Source: Saprospiraceae bacterium (lineage in GTDB: Bacteria; Bacteroidota; Bacteroidia; Chitinophagales; Saprospiraceae). From it: 64,000 nucleotides of DNA. Below, one piece after another: positions 47,757 through 58,500 of this stretch. Location of the stretch: assembly GCA_016722285.1 (NCBI GenBank), contig JADKGI010000012.1, forward strand, positions 1-64,000, in the 5' to 3' direction. Position numbers and translations under genes: made by a program. The notes beneath the pieces were generated by a model. The model had not been told where the DNA came from, did not search any database, and saw only the letters and a program-made list of their open reading frames with translations. Position 1 is the first letter of the stretch. Every line of letters begins with the position of its first letter.

Positions 47757-48005
47757 ATGAATCTTATAGTATTGACACCTGAAAGGGAAATATTTCAGGG
47801 ACAAATAAAATCCATCAAAGTCCCCGGTATCAGCGGGCAGTTTGAAATTCTGAACAACCACGCACCTATAGTTGCTGCTCTGGGTCAGGGCGATGTTCGA
47901 ATTTTGGATAACTCCGGTAATAAGAAAATCTTTAAGATTAAAAAGGGTTTTATTGAGGTATTAAAAAATGATATCTCGCTTCTGGTACAGGGAGTTCAGG
48001 AGTAA
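47757..48005 (+). CDS. atpC: ATP synthase F1 subunit epsilon (short form)
   Basis: Central-stalk subunit linking F1 to the rotor. The 82-residue product consists only of the N-terminal beta sandwich (LTPEREIFQGQIKSIKVPGI, GQFEILNNHAPIVAALGQGD). The C-terminal two-helix inhibitory domain of the usual 130-residue form is absent, as in many Bacteroidota. A terminator follows directly. Confidence 0.93.
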   Translation: MNLIVLTPEREIFQGQIKSIKVPGISGQFEILNNHAPIVAALGQGDVRILDNSGNKKIFKIKKGFIEVLKNDISLLVQGVQE

Positions 48006-48023
48006 TATACAAAAACTAATGAT

Positions 48024-48060
48024 AAACAGCCGGGCATCTTTCAGGAAGTCCGGCTGTTTT
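48024..48060 (+). terminator. rho-independent terminator of atpDC
   Basis: AAACAGCCGG (48024-48033) pairs with CCGGCTGTTT (48050-48059) and a T-rich run follows. It lies 19 bp after the atpC stop codon. Confidence 0.88.
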
Positions 48061-48244
48061 ATTTTAACATAATAGGTTGATAATCAGTATTTAATTAGTA
48101 TAAATTGGAATTGTTATTTTGAAAATATTGTAACAAGCAAATTTTTGGTTTGGATTGGTACGGTTTTTGGATAAGGGTAAATAGACATTTTTGTGTCTAA
48201 CATGTACGAATTATATTTTACAATATTTACCAAAACACCGCACC

Positions 48245-49435
48245 ATGACACTTCGTTACGTTATTGTCGTTATTGCAGCGATATGTACTTTCAAGTCTGC
48301 TGAAGCTCAAATCAGCAAAATCAACTATCAAATAAAATTTAACGAACAAGCTAATCTATTTGATTGCTACTTTGTAGTAAAAGAAGGTCAGGCTATTGAT
48401 TTAAAAGACAGGGCACAATTTAATGCGCAATACACCATCATTGTACCTACCGGTACAACTCTTGAAATAGAGAAAAATTATAACCCGATACAAAGCAATC
48501 AGAGATATACCGGCAATAAGCCTACACAATGGGTTGTGTCCAATGTAGTCAGGAAGCCCGAGTCAAATCCGGGATATGATTATTTTTCTATCGCCCCATC
48601 TCTTGCTCCGGCAGCATTTTATAATGATTTGAAGTCAGGTGAAGAAGTTAAACTCTTTAGTATCAAAGTGTACCCGATTACTGAATGCGGTGCAAACATC
48701 AAAATATTTCAAAATGGGCGTGATCTCAATTCCGGTGCCCGAGGAATGTTCGGAGGAGACTTTAGCAATGGTTTTACTATGGGTGGAATAGAACAGAAAT
48801 ATGGTGGAAATGAGGAAAGAATAACCCCTAAGGCCAATATAATTCAGGATGTTAAAGCTTCTCAGACTAAAGGAATTCGCTTAGAAAGTCAATTAGTATC
48901 TGATTCACCATACGCACCATTTTCTACTCAATGGTTTGGACCGGCATCTTTTTATTCTGAAGCAGCTAACGTTAGCATTGCAAACCCATCAAAGGACCAA
49001 TATGGTACCTATAAATTGGTGGTAACAGATGCCAGAGGATGCCAGGATGTTAAGGACGTTTCTATTATAAACATAGCGCAGGATACTAAAGCGTCTGTGC
49101 CAGTTCAAGCTGTTGAAATTAACGAAAACACGAAAAATTCAACCCAGGCAATTCTTAAACTGAATTCTGAAGTGGTTGGAAAGATAGGACTTTACCCCAA
49201 TCCTGCTACGACAAACCTTATAGTGAGTATTACAGGAAACAAAGGGTCTAAAGTTCAGGCTGACATTTTGGATATTAATGGTAGAGTTACCAATAGTAAT
49301 GTAATAAATCAAACCATGTCAAATAAAGACGAAATAGTAGAATTGTCGGTAAACCATCTTTTATCAGGCATTTATACACTATCCGTAAAAATGGACGGAA
49401 AAGATTTATCCAAAAAATTTATGGTGCTTAAATAA
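48245..49435 (+). CDS. T9SS type A cargo protein
   Basis: A secreted protein of 396 residues from ATG 48,245; the frame is open from 48,191, but MTLRYVIVVIAAICTFKSAEAQ is a clear signal peptide ending in AEAQ. The middle contains a single Ig/PKD-like stretch (TQWFGPASFYSEAANVSI, TYKLVVTDARGCQDV). The C-terminus is a T9SS sorting tail: IGLYPNPATTNLIVSITG, ADILDINGRV, LSGIYTLSVKMDG and the ending KKFMVLK. Function beyond surface or secreted localisation is unknown. It is followed by a strong terminator. Confidence 0.88.
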   Translation: MTLRYVIVVIAAICTFKSAEAQISKINYQIKFNEQANLFDCYFVVKEGQAIDLKDRAQFNAQYTIIVPTGTTLEIEKNYNPIQSNQRYTGNKPTQWVVSNVVRKPESNPGYDYFSIAPSLAPAAFYNDLKSGEEVKLFSIKVYPITECGANIKIFQNGRDLNSGARGMFGGDFSNGFTMGGIEQKYGGNEERITPKANIIQDVKASQTKGIRLESQLVSDSPYAPFSTQWFGPASFYSEAANVSIANPSKDQYGTYKLVVTDARGCQDVKDVSIINIAQDTKASVPVQAVEINENTKNSTQAILKLNSEVVGKIGLYPNPATTNLIVSITGNKGSKVQADILDINGRVTNSNVINQTMSNKDEIVELSVNHLLSGIYTLSVKMDGKDLSKKFMVLK

Positions 49436-49571
49436 GTTTGGATCTACCCATTCAAATTTTTTGGCACAATATTGGCTATACTTTAAAAAGACTACAAAAA
49501 TATCTTAGACAAATGATATAGCCGATCGAAAATCGGAATTAAAAATAACTTTTATAATTCAAACAACCTTC

Positions 49572-49607
49572 AAAGAGCTGACCGAAAACAGCTCTTTGTT
49601 TTTTTTA
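49572..49607 (+). terminator. rho-independent terminator after the T9SS cargo gene
   Basis: CAAAGAGCT (49572-49580) pairs perfectly with AGCTCTTTG (49591-49599), followed by eight T residues. Confidence 0.92.
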
Positions 49608-50258
49608 TAAACTCATCCATCCTCCACCCCCATCTGGCATAACAGTTTTGAACTATGCCAAATTAAATTTTTTTGTATTAGGAAATTCAATTCTTTGGAA
49701 TCTCAAAAGAAGATAAAACAGGTCGGGATATATGTACAACGTAAGTAGGAACCATCACTTTGTTATGATTCTATTCTTAAAAAAAGTGATAGCCTTTTAG
49801 TATCAGTTTCTTTTTTCCCCATAGCTTAATGTCAGTTTATAGGGGGAAATCTCTCACCTTCATACAAAGACTTTAGTTTAATTTTCTCAGAAATGTAAAA
49901 TTATGGTCATTTAACTAATGGGCAAATTCAATTCGTGTGTCTTAAATTAGAGTATAATCATGTTTAATCTGCATTGATATAAAATCTTATGGTATGATGT
50001 CTGCCCAAATACCCGATAGTGAAGACAGGATTACATGATAGTGGCGGAATGAAAAGTGGAAAGATTTTGGTGATGGCTTACATTGCAGATACAATAAATT
50101 TCTGCAATGTATCCTTTTCAAAAAAAGTTTGGAAGGACTCAGACCCAAAACCCAAACAGGAAATGCAGATATGCAGGATCCTTTTTTGGTATTTTTTAGA
50201 ACACAGTATTTTTTGAGTCAGGAAGAGATTTTTTGTTGAAGCAAGTACCAGACACCCT
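49608..50258. other. intergenic region before the second giant gene
   Basis: About 650 bp with no convincing gene. A 65-codon frame at 50,019-50,216 has no domain and lies in the leader region of the giant gene; it is probably chance. No clear -7 box close to 50,259 was found. Confidence 0.45.
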
Positions 50259-50669
50259 ATGAAGTTGAGACACTTTTATTTCGTTAAAAACATTTTTTGT
50301 TTTTGCCATACTGCTTTAATATGCAGGTCATGGTACGGAGTTGTGTGCGCGATATTTTTCTTTCTTGTTATTGAAAAAGGTCAGCTTCAGGCTCAGACAA
50401 CAATCACAAAAAGTATAGAGGCCAGCAGTGATGATGCCGAAGAAACAGGCCCTGATGGTATTTACAATGGAGTAGGATATGTAGCGCTTACCAGTATTAG
50501 AATTGAACTGGTAAGGGATGATCAGTCACCCACTTCCGGTGCACAGATAGTAGGACTTAGGTTTAATAGTCTCTATACCAAAAGGAGCTACTATAACCAA
50601 TGCATATATTACTTTTTAAAGCAGTCTCTCCGGTTTCTCCCAATACTAATACAGGTGTTACAAATCTGA
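50259..50669 (+). CDS. N-terminal segment of the second giant surface protein
   Basis: It has an N-terminal hydrophobic export signal (VVCAIFFFLVIEKGQLQAQ, cleavage likely after QAQ) and the first part of a beta sandwich (TTITKSIEASSDDAEET, GYVALTSIRIELVRDD). After GLRFNS the frame is lost near 50,570; two shifts later the domain resumes as TFKAVSPVSPNTNTGVTN. The frame from there to 50,669 is out of phase and not real coding. Confidence 0.7.
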   Translation: MKLRHFYFVKNIFCFCHTALICRSWYGVVCAIFFFLVIEKGQLQAQTTITKSIEASSDDAEETGPDGIYNGVGYVALTSIRIELVRDDQSPTSGAQIVGLRFNSLYTKRSYYNQCIYYFLKQSLRFLPILIQVLQI

Positions 50670-53344
50670 CTATCAAAGGCCATGCGTCTGATAATCCTTC
50701 GACATTTGTATCCTCCACAAGTAATATCAGCAACAGGGCTACAACCACAGCATCTGTCTCATGGTCATCTTTATCCTCCTGGACTGTGGGCAATACCTAC
50801 GATACGCCGGCATTAAACGGGATAGTGCAGGAATTAGTGAATAGGAGTGGCTGGTCGAGTGGTAATAGCATAGCCTTTATAATTACAGGCTCAGGATCAA
50901 GGTCATCGGAAGCCTGGGACGATTCACCGTCCAATCAGGCATTATTAACCATTCAATACACTACCATAAGTTTGTCTGGAGTGGTTACCAATGTTTCTGT
51001 ACCAGGTGGTTCTGATGGTATGGTTGACTTATCCGTTACATCAGGTACATCTCCCTACACCTACAGCTGGAGTAATGGTGCTACCACTCAGGATATATCT
51101 AATCTTATTGCCGGCACATACACAGTGACTGTCACTGATGCCAATAGTGCCACAGCAACAGCATCCTACGTAGTTTTGGATGGAATAGTAAAAAAGCAAC
51201 TATACTTGTCAGGGGCTACTCAATTGATGGATAGGGAGGACCCAGTATCTGTCTCCCAGACATTAAAATCGACGGGAACACTTACATCCCCGGCCATCGG
51301 AGTATTAAATTCTGAATACAGGGCTTTTGATAATGCCAATACTTTTTACGGATCATATACTTCCCCTGATGGCCCTAACAGGTTACTTCTGACGGGTATT
51401 TCCATAAGGAATACCAGTAGTGTGATCGTGGATAGTGTACGGTATAATAATATTAAGTTGACTCAGGTTAGTACCATAGAAAATGGTACCAATGCAGCCG
51501 TATATATTTATACTCTAGTAAACCCTCCCGTTGGAACTTTTAATCTCGATGTGTTTTTTAGCAATTCTGCTTCCAAAGGTGCTATTATAGGGATTTCGAC
51601 ATTACATGGCGTGCATCAGACAACACCCACCGGCACACCTTCCACGGGCACAGGAAGTACCAACAGCATTTCTCTTTCGATAGCATCTGCCATTGGCGAC
51701 TTAGTTTTTGGGATAGTTACCAAACGTCAGGCCAGTTCTTCGTTCACCACATCTGAAACTCAGGAGTGGAATGCTTATATAGATGAAACCCGGGGTGGGG
51801 GAAATTCCAAAGTGGCAACTTCCACCTCCACCACTTTAAACTGGACTGCTACTAACGGGAATTCTAACGCAATGGTTGGGGTGGCTGTAAAGCAGGCCGG
51901 AGGAAATCCCACGACCTCATTTACACAATCACCTGTCATGTGCAGCAATTTTGTGATCAAAGCAGGAACTGTTAAGGTGGAAAATTATCTAAACATTATT
52001 TCAGGAACAATGCCTGCCAGCCCAAATATTACTGCAGTCCTAAAATATGATGCGGTCAATATTATTACACTAACCAATCCTAGTTACAATAGCGGAACCG
52101 GAAAACTGACATGGACAGGAACACTTGGTTCGGATGTTACTGTACCGTCAGGTAAAGCTGTCGTGCTTGAAGTAACTACCAGTGAGCCATTAGTACAGTT
52201 TCAGATTCAATACGATCATTCCAGCAAACCTTCTTTAGTGGAGTTCAACACCAGTACTTACGTGAATATTTCAACAGTTGATATGTACAGTGCGGCATAT
52301 CCATCCGGATCGATTATCACAAGTACCACCAACGGAAGTACGAAATATATCAGAGCAGTTGTATCAGACCCTTTCGGATATTCTGACATTACCGGATTAA
52401 CCGCAAGTATAGTAAGTCCGGCTTCGGGGCCATTTAGCGCCACTTCTGTTGCCACATCGGGATGTACCAGAACTTATGAGTATGTATGGAATACACCCGC
52501 AACGCCCGGAGATTTTGTAATTTCCGCTGTTGCGAAAGAAGGATATGAAAATACAGTGACTTTTACAAAAAATCTGACTGTGTCATTGTGTCCGCTTTCT
52601 GTAACAAATAGTGTTACCCAACCTACTTCCTGTTCATCTTCCAATGGTGCTATTAACCTGACTGTAACGGGGGCAGGAGGGCCATATACGTGGAGCTGGA
52701 CGAGGACATCACCATCCGGATCCGGTAGCGGATCTGGAACCAGTCTGACAAGCCTTGCAGCCGGAACATATACCATCACCGTAACTTCAACCAGGGGATG
52801 CACCGGAACCACTTCCGCTGTACTTAATGTTCCGACACCTCCGTCAGCTACGGCAACCATTACAAATGTAAGTTGTAATGGGGGATCAAATGGTCAGATA
52901 GTGCAGGCTGTATCAGGGGGCTCGTCACCCTACACTTATATCTGGTCAGGTAGTGCAGTGACCACAAAAGACAGGACCAGTCTGGCAGCAGGAACATATA
53001 CTGTTACGGTTACCAATGCCGGAGGATGTACTTTATCTTCAGCATATACTGTGACACAACCTGCTGCTATGACAATAATCCCTACTATCACACATCCAAC
53101 CTGCTCTACAAATGGAAGTATCTCATTCACAACAGGAGGTGGAGGAAATTCAGCCCCTTTTACCTGGAATTGGGCGCGGGTATCTCCCGCAGCCACCGGA
53201 TCAGGATCGGGTACAAATATTACAAATTTGATAGCTGGCACGTATAATATAACCGTGACATCTACTACAGGATGTACTGCTACAACTTCATCAGTACTGG
53301 TACAGTCTTTACCACCTCGGTATCAGGATTTATCACGGATGTGA
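50600..53344 (+). CDS. segment with beta-sandwich domains and first SprB repeats
   Basis: A 914-residue open segment. It completes an N-terminal DNRLRE-like beta sandwich up to about 50,965, has one SprB-type repeat (GTSPYTYSWSNGATTQDISN, AGTYTVTVTDAN), then a jelly-roll-like domain (51,200-51,900), another beta domain (51,900-52,590) and three SprB-type repeats (GGSSPYTYIWSGSAVTTKD, then AGTYTVTVTNAGGC). The last residues after the frame change near 53,313 are spurious. Confidence 0.8.
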   Translation: MHILLFKAVSPVSPNTNTGVTNLTIKGHASDNPSTFVSSTSNISNRATTTASVSWSSLSSWTVGNTYDTPALNGIVQELVNRSGWSSGNSIAFIITGSGSRSSEAWDDSPSNQALLTIQYTTISLSGVVTNVSVPGGSDGMVDLSVTSGTSPYTYSWSNGATTQDISNLIAGTYTVTVTDANSATATASYVVLDGIVKKQLYLSGATQLMDREDPVSVSQTLKSTGTLTSPAIGVLNSEYRAFDNANTFYGSYTSPDGPNRLLLTGISIRNTSSVIVDSVRYNNIKLTQVSTIENGTNAAVYIYTLVNPPVGTFNLDVFFSNSASKGAIIGISTLHGVHQTTPTGTPSTGTGSTNSISLSIASAIGDLVFGIVTKRQASSSFTTSETQEWNAYIDETRGGGNSKVATSTSTTLNWTATNGNSNAMVGVAVKQAGGNPTTSFTQSPVMCSNFVIKAGTVKVENYLNIISGTMPASPNITAVLKYDAVNIITLTNPSYNSGTGKLTWTGTLGSDVTVPSGKAVVLEVTTSEPLVQFQIQYDHSSKPSLVEFNTSTYVNISTVDMYSAAYPSGSIITSTTNGSTKYIRAVVSDPFGYSDITGLTASIVSPASGPFSATSVATSGCTRTYEYVWNTPATPGDFVISAVAKEGYENTVTFTKNLTVSLCPLSVTNSVTQPTSCSSSNGAINLTVTGAGGPYTWSWTRTSPSGSGSGSGTSLTSLAAGTYTITVTSTRGCTGTTSAVLNVPTPPSATATITNVSCNGGSNGQIVQAVSGGSSPYTYIWSGSAVTTKDRTSLAAGTYTVTVTNAGGCTLSSAYTVTQPAAMTIIPTITHPTCSTNGSISFTTGGGGNSAPFTWNWARVSPAATGSGSGTNITNLIAGTYNITVTSTTGCTATTSSVLVQSLPPRYQDLSRM

Positions 53345-53642
53345 CATGTTTTGAGGCAACAATGGAGTAATAAATCACCTTGTTCAGGGCGGAGGCGGAT
53401 CTTTTACCTTCCTTTGGAGTGGCGGCTCAACTTCTGCAAACAGGACAGGCCTTTCTGCCGGATCATATACAGTTACCGTTTCAGATGGTAACAATTGTAC
53501 TGTTACAAAAACATACGTAGTTAGTCAGCCATCTCAGGTAGCCATAAATCCGACAGTTACACAACCTACCTGTATCATTAACGGATCAGTATCGATTGCT
53601 ATAAGCGGAGGTAAATCACCCTATGTTTCTGATTGGGCAGAT

Positions 53643-55520
53643 ATGGCCGGTACCAACAATACTTCTTCAAGATCGGGATTATCTCCGGGAACCTATAGCC
53701 TGACTGTCACTGATTCAAAATTTTGTTCAGTCTCATATTCGACAGTGATTAATCCTCCATCATCTTGCCCATCCGCATTGGAAGTATGTATATCTGATAT
53801 ACCGGAAACTTTTTCGACCACCCCGGATCCGACTGTGAGCAGTTATACATGGACCGTTCCAACGGGAGCAGTGATTATTTCAGGCCAGGGAACAATATCA
53901 ATCAGGGTAAACTGGGCCGGTGTACCTGTAGGATCTGATTTGATTTGTGTAAGTACGTCTAATTCCTGCGGACCGGGCCAGCAGTATTGCAGGACAATTA
54001 TTACGAAAGGATTGGTAGCTACAGTTACATCATCGCCACCGTGCGCAGGAAATGATTTGATATTATATAGTAGTGGTGGGATAAATTATACCTGGACCGG
54101 GCCAAATGGATTCGCATCCACATCAGACAATCCTGTAAGATATAATACTAATGCAACACATTCCGGATATTATGCGGTGACCATTACAGATAACAATGGA
54201 TGTAAAGCTACCGGTGGATTAAATGTAAACATTGAAGACCCGCCATCAGCTTCATTTATTCCTTACAATGCAGGTTGTGGTCAAACAAACGGATTCATAG
54301 ATTTAAGTGTTTTTGGAGGCGCTTCGCCTTATAATTATATCTGGTCAAATGGGACAACCACTCAGGACAATGTAGCTCTCTCATCCGGAAATTATATCGT
54401 GACAGTGACAGATGCAAACGGATGTATCACTACCGGGTCTGCTTCCATTGGAGAAGTAAATGGCCCCTCGGTCAATTTAACGGGTATGAATATACCATGT
54501 TATGGCAGCAATTCAGGAACTATTGAGAATAATGTAAGTGGTGGAACAGCGCCATATTCATATTATTGGTCACATGGTGCCACCACAAAAGACCTCACTA
54601 ACTTACCGCAGGGTCTCTATGAAGTTACCGTAGTAGATGCCAATGGTTGTGCTGATGTGAAATCAATTTCTATTTTTGAACCCAGAGTCCTCTTCGCAGA
54701 CAGGTCTGTAACCGATGTATTATGCAATGGCAGCAGTACGGGCTCAATAACTGTAAATGTCACCGGAGGTATAAGTCCATATAGTATAATGTGGGCAGGT
54801 GGTGCCACAACATTTCAGCGCACACTTTTATCGGCTGGAACGTATCTGGCTACTGTGACGGATGCAAATGGCTGTCAACAACCGATACAAGTTGTTGTGA
54901 GTCAACCCCTTGCTCCTTTGTCAAGCAGTTTGTCCGCTACAGATGTAGCATGCTACAATTCAAATAATGGCTCAATAAATCAAACAACTTCAGGCGGTAC
55001 GAAGCCTTATTCATACCAATGGTCATCCATTGAGAATCCGGGATTCAATTCAACTTCAGAGGATATTTCAACATTACAACAGGGCAATTATATAGTTACT
55101 GTGACCGATGCACGGGGATGTTCAGTTTCTGCAAATGCCTTAATTTCTCAACCCGACACACTGATAAATTCACTTACAGGAACAAACTTAAGCTGTTTTA
55201 AATCTCAAAATGGTACTATCACCCAAACAGTAAGCGGCGGTAATAGCCCCTATTCATATTTATGGTCAGATGGAAAAACAACAGCAAACAGAACGCTGCT
55301 TCAGGCAGGCAATTTTACGGTCACTGTTACGGACAGTAAAGGATGTATATCCACTTCAACAAAGTCGATTACTGAGCCCGCAGAGTTACTTTCGACAGCC
55401 ACACCTACTCATATCGAATGCAATAGTAATGCATCCGGAAACATAGTTTTAAGTACATCAGGAGTGGTCATCCCCCATTTCATTATCTCTGGTCAAATGG
55501 AAGTACGACAAAAGACATAA
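53643..55520 (+). CDS. SprB-repeat segment
   Basis: A 625-residue open segment. True coding in this frame begins near 53,352, so the listed Met is internal. It contains SprB-type repeats of about 75-85 residues with the signature GG-x-PY-x-Y-x-WS-x-G and AGTY-x-VTVTDANGC, for example ASPYNYIWSNGTTTQDN. A PKD/Ig-like module is inserted at about 53,760-54,010. The frame is lost near 55,464, where GGAGTGG stands for GGAGGTGG. Confidence 0.82.
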   Translation: MAGTNNTSSRSGLSPGTYSLTVTDSKFCSVSYSTVINPPSSCPSALEVCISDIPETFSTTPDPTVSSYTWTVPTGAVIISGQGTISIRVNWAGVPVGSDLICVSTSNSCGPGQQYCRTIITKGLVATVTSSPPCAGNDLILYSSGGINYTWTGPNGFASTSDNPVRYNTNATHSGYYAVTITDNNGCKATGGLNVNIEDPPSASFIPYNAGCGQTNGFIDLSVFGGASPYNYIWSNGTTTQDNVALSSGNYIVTVTDANGCITTGSASIGEVNGPSVNLTGMNIPCYGSNSGTIENNVSGGTAPYSYYWSHGATTKDLTNLPQGLYEVTVVDANGCADVKSISIFEPRVLFADRSVTDVLCNGSSTGSITVNVTGGISPYSIMWAGGATTFQRTLLSAGTYLATVTDANGCQQPIQVVVSQPLAPLSSSLSATDVACYNSNNGSINQTTSGGTKPYSYQWSSIENPGFNSTSEDISTLQQGNYIVTVTDARGCSVSANALISQPDTLINSLTGTNLSCFKSQNGTITQTVSGGNSPYSYLWSDGKTTANRTLLQAGNFTVTVTDSKGCISTSTKSITEPAELLSTATPTHIECNSNASGNIVLSTSGVVIPHFIISGQMEVRQKT

Positions 55521-55546
55521 CAAACCTTTCGGCAGACAATTACATT

Positions 55547-58500
55547 GTGACTGTCTCAGACAATAATAACTGCAGCAATATTATTCAGGTTCAGATCAAT
55601 CAGGGTACGCCATTTGCATCTGACGAATTCATAAAGCATGTGTCCTGCAATGGTGGCAGTGACGGTGGAATCGATTACTATGTAAGGGGTGGTGTGGGCC
55701 CTTATACTTTTGCCTGGTCAACAGGTGCAACCACTAAAGATATCACTGATCTTTCGGAAGGTGCTTATCAAGTGACTTTTACAGATACAAAAGGTTGCAG
55801 TGCATCCGGATTTTTCATAGTTTCGGAACCTACATTTTTATATACGGCAAACCTCATTGTTGATGTAAATTGCTACAGTGGTGTCGATGGTATAGTTACA
55901 GCGTATCCAACCGGAGGTGTAGGACCATACAAGCTTGCCTGGTCGAGCGGTTCGAGCGCACAGACTATTACTGTTCCGCATGGTACTTATACCGTCACCG
56001 TGACTGACTCATATGGATGCGTCGCATCTACTTCTTCTCAGGTAAATGAACCTGCAGAACTTTTATTGTCAGCCAATATAACAGCTCCATGTCCGGGACA
56101 ATCCAACGGATTTGTATCGCTGAACGTATCAGGAGGTACACTACCCTATACTTTCACATGGTCAAATGGAGGGCCTTCACAGCAGGTACGTTCTGGCCTG
56201 GGTGCAGGAACTTATGGAGTGACCCTGACTGATGGTCATGGTTGCATTAAAATTATTAGTTTTGACCTTATTCCATTAAATGGGGCCCTGCAATCTTTTG
56301 CTCCTTCATGTGTTGTAAACGGATCCGGAAATGTGGAAACAAATCCGGATGGGGAAGAATATGCGGTCATAAATGGAGGCAATCTGCCTTACACTTTTAC
56401 CTGGTCAACAGGATCAAATGCTCCTTTTATCACAGGATTAAACGCAGGTACTTATACCGTTACAGTGACGAGTGGTGGGTGTGGTATAGTTAAAACGGGT
56501 ACATTATTCGGAGCACTTTGCAGCCCTCCTGTTGCTGTTGATGATCATTATGTTACAGAAATAAATGTTCCCATTACCAACGGAAGCGTCGCTCTGAATG
56601 ATTATGATCCAAACAATGAGTTTCCGCTTACATTTATTCCTTTAGGTTTTATAAATTCTGTAGCAGGTACGATCACGTGGGACAGTACCTTCAACGGCGC
56701 GTTTTCATTTTATCCTGCGACAAATTTTACCGGAACGCTGGAAATTCCGTATCAGCTATGTGACTCTATGGACCTGTGTGTACAGGCTAAATTATTTATC
56801 ACTGTTTCAAAACCTGTTTTGGGTCTTAGTAAGCGCGTATCTTCAAGCCCTATGTTAAGTGGTCAGAATGCATATGATTTTACATATACCGTTGAAGCTC
56901 ACAATCTTTCGGCTCTGCCATTAAATATACTCCAAATTACCGATAAACTCGATACCGCGTTTGCCGGAGCAGTTTCATGGTCGGTTACCAGTATCCAAAG
57001 TCCTGATTTCACAGTTAATAATTCTTACAATGGTACCAGTAATATAAATTTATTGTCAGGTGCTCACCAGTTAAGTGGACTAAGTACAGGGACTATTAAT
57101 TTAGGGATACATCTGGTGCCCGGGACTAACCTTGGCCCTTATTACAATTCGGCAAGGGTCACCGGTGAATCTCCTGCATTTACTCCATTATCAGATATTT
57201 CGCAAAATGGTTTTAATCCCGATCCGGACAACGATGGAGATCCTACCAATAATAATGCGCCAACCCCTGTTCTATTATGTCCTGTAGTAAATATTACCGG
57301 GAATAGTGAAATATGTATAGGAGCAACTACAACACTTACTTCTGTTCCAAACGGTACATGGATAAGCAGTAATTCCGCAATTGCTCAGGTAAATAATTCA
57401 GGTGTGGTGGTGGGAATTGCTGCTGGAAAAGCATCCTTTACCTTTATTGAATCATCTTCCGGATGCATCACAAATGCTACTGACTCAATTACAGTATTGT
57501 CAAAACCTGTTGTAGCCATTACAGGTCTTTCAGATATATGCGCAGCAACTACCACAACATTATCCCCCACGACGGGAGGTTATTGGACAAGCTCAAATAC
57601 CAGTGTCGCCACGGTGACAAATAATGGTATCGTCACAGGAAAAATTCCCGGGAAAGCTTCATTCTATTTTACAAATGCGATGACAGGTTGTACCTCAGTC
57701 GCTACTGATTCAATTACCGTGAGGATCAATCCAACTATTAATTTTACAGGCGATTCCATCTTATGTGTCGGAAGTACCACTAACGTAAATCCAACATCAG
57801 GGGGCACATGGATAAGTTCAAACCCTACTGTAGCCACCATAACTCAGGCAGGTTTGGTGACAGCCATATCAAATGGTTTGACCTATTTGAGCTATACTAC
57901 GGATGCCGGGTGCAGCAGAAATATGACCCTGCCTGTGATTGTAAAAGGAAATACATTTGTCCAAATGGGAGGGCCGGCTGAAATATGTAATGGCACCACA
58001 ACACAATTGCTTCCGTCATCCGGCGGAACCTGGATAAGCAATCAGCCTTCTATTGCATCAGTTTCGATCAATGGTCTTGTATCCGGTTTAGCCGTGGGAT
58101 ATGCATCATTTTATTTTACTGATTCGGTTTCCGGTTGCTTATCAAACCTGGGTCAGGTAGTTACCGTACTGCCTTCAGTATCCCTTTCATACTCTGGACC
58201 TTCAACTATTTGTGAAGGTTCAGTGACGAATGTACTGCCTGCAACAGGAGGCGTATGGTTTAGCAGTAATAATGATATAGCTACCGTTTCCTCATCCGGC
58301 TCTGTTTCAGGACTATCTCCGGGTTTGGTAACATTTACATATATATCATCTTCTACTGGTTGCGCTTTCCAACTGTCACCTATATTGAAGGTAAATGCGA
58401 GGCCTGTAATCTCAATGAGCGCACCCGGACCCATATGTCAGGGAGGCAACATTTCATTGCTTCCTTCTACAGGCGGAAGCTGGGTAAGTAATGATTCTCT

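Noticed and set aside
50019..50216. 65-codon ORF before the second giant gene
   Set aside because: No domain, no start context, and it sits in a leader region; probably chance.
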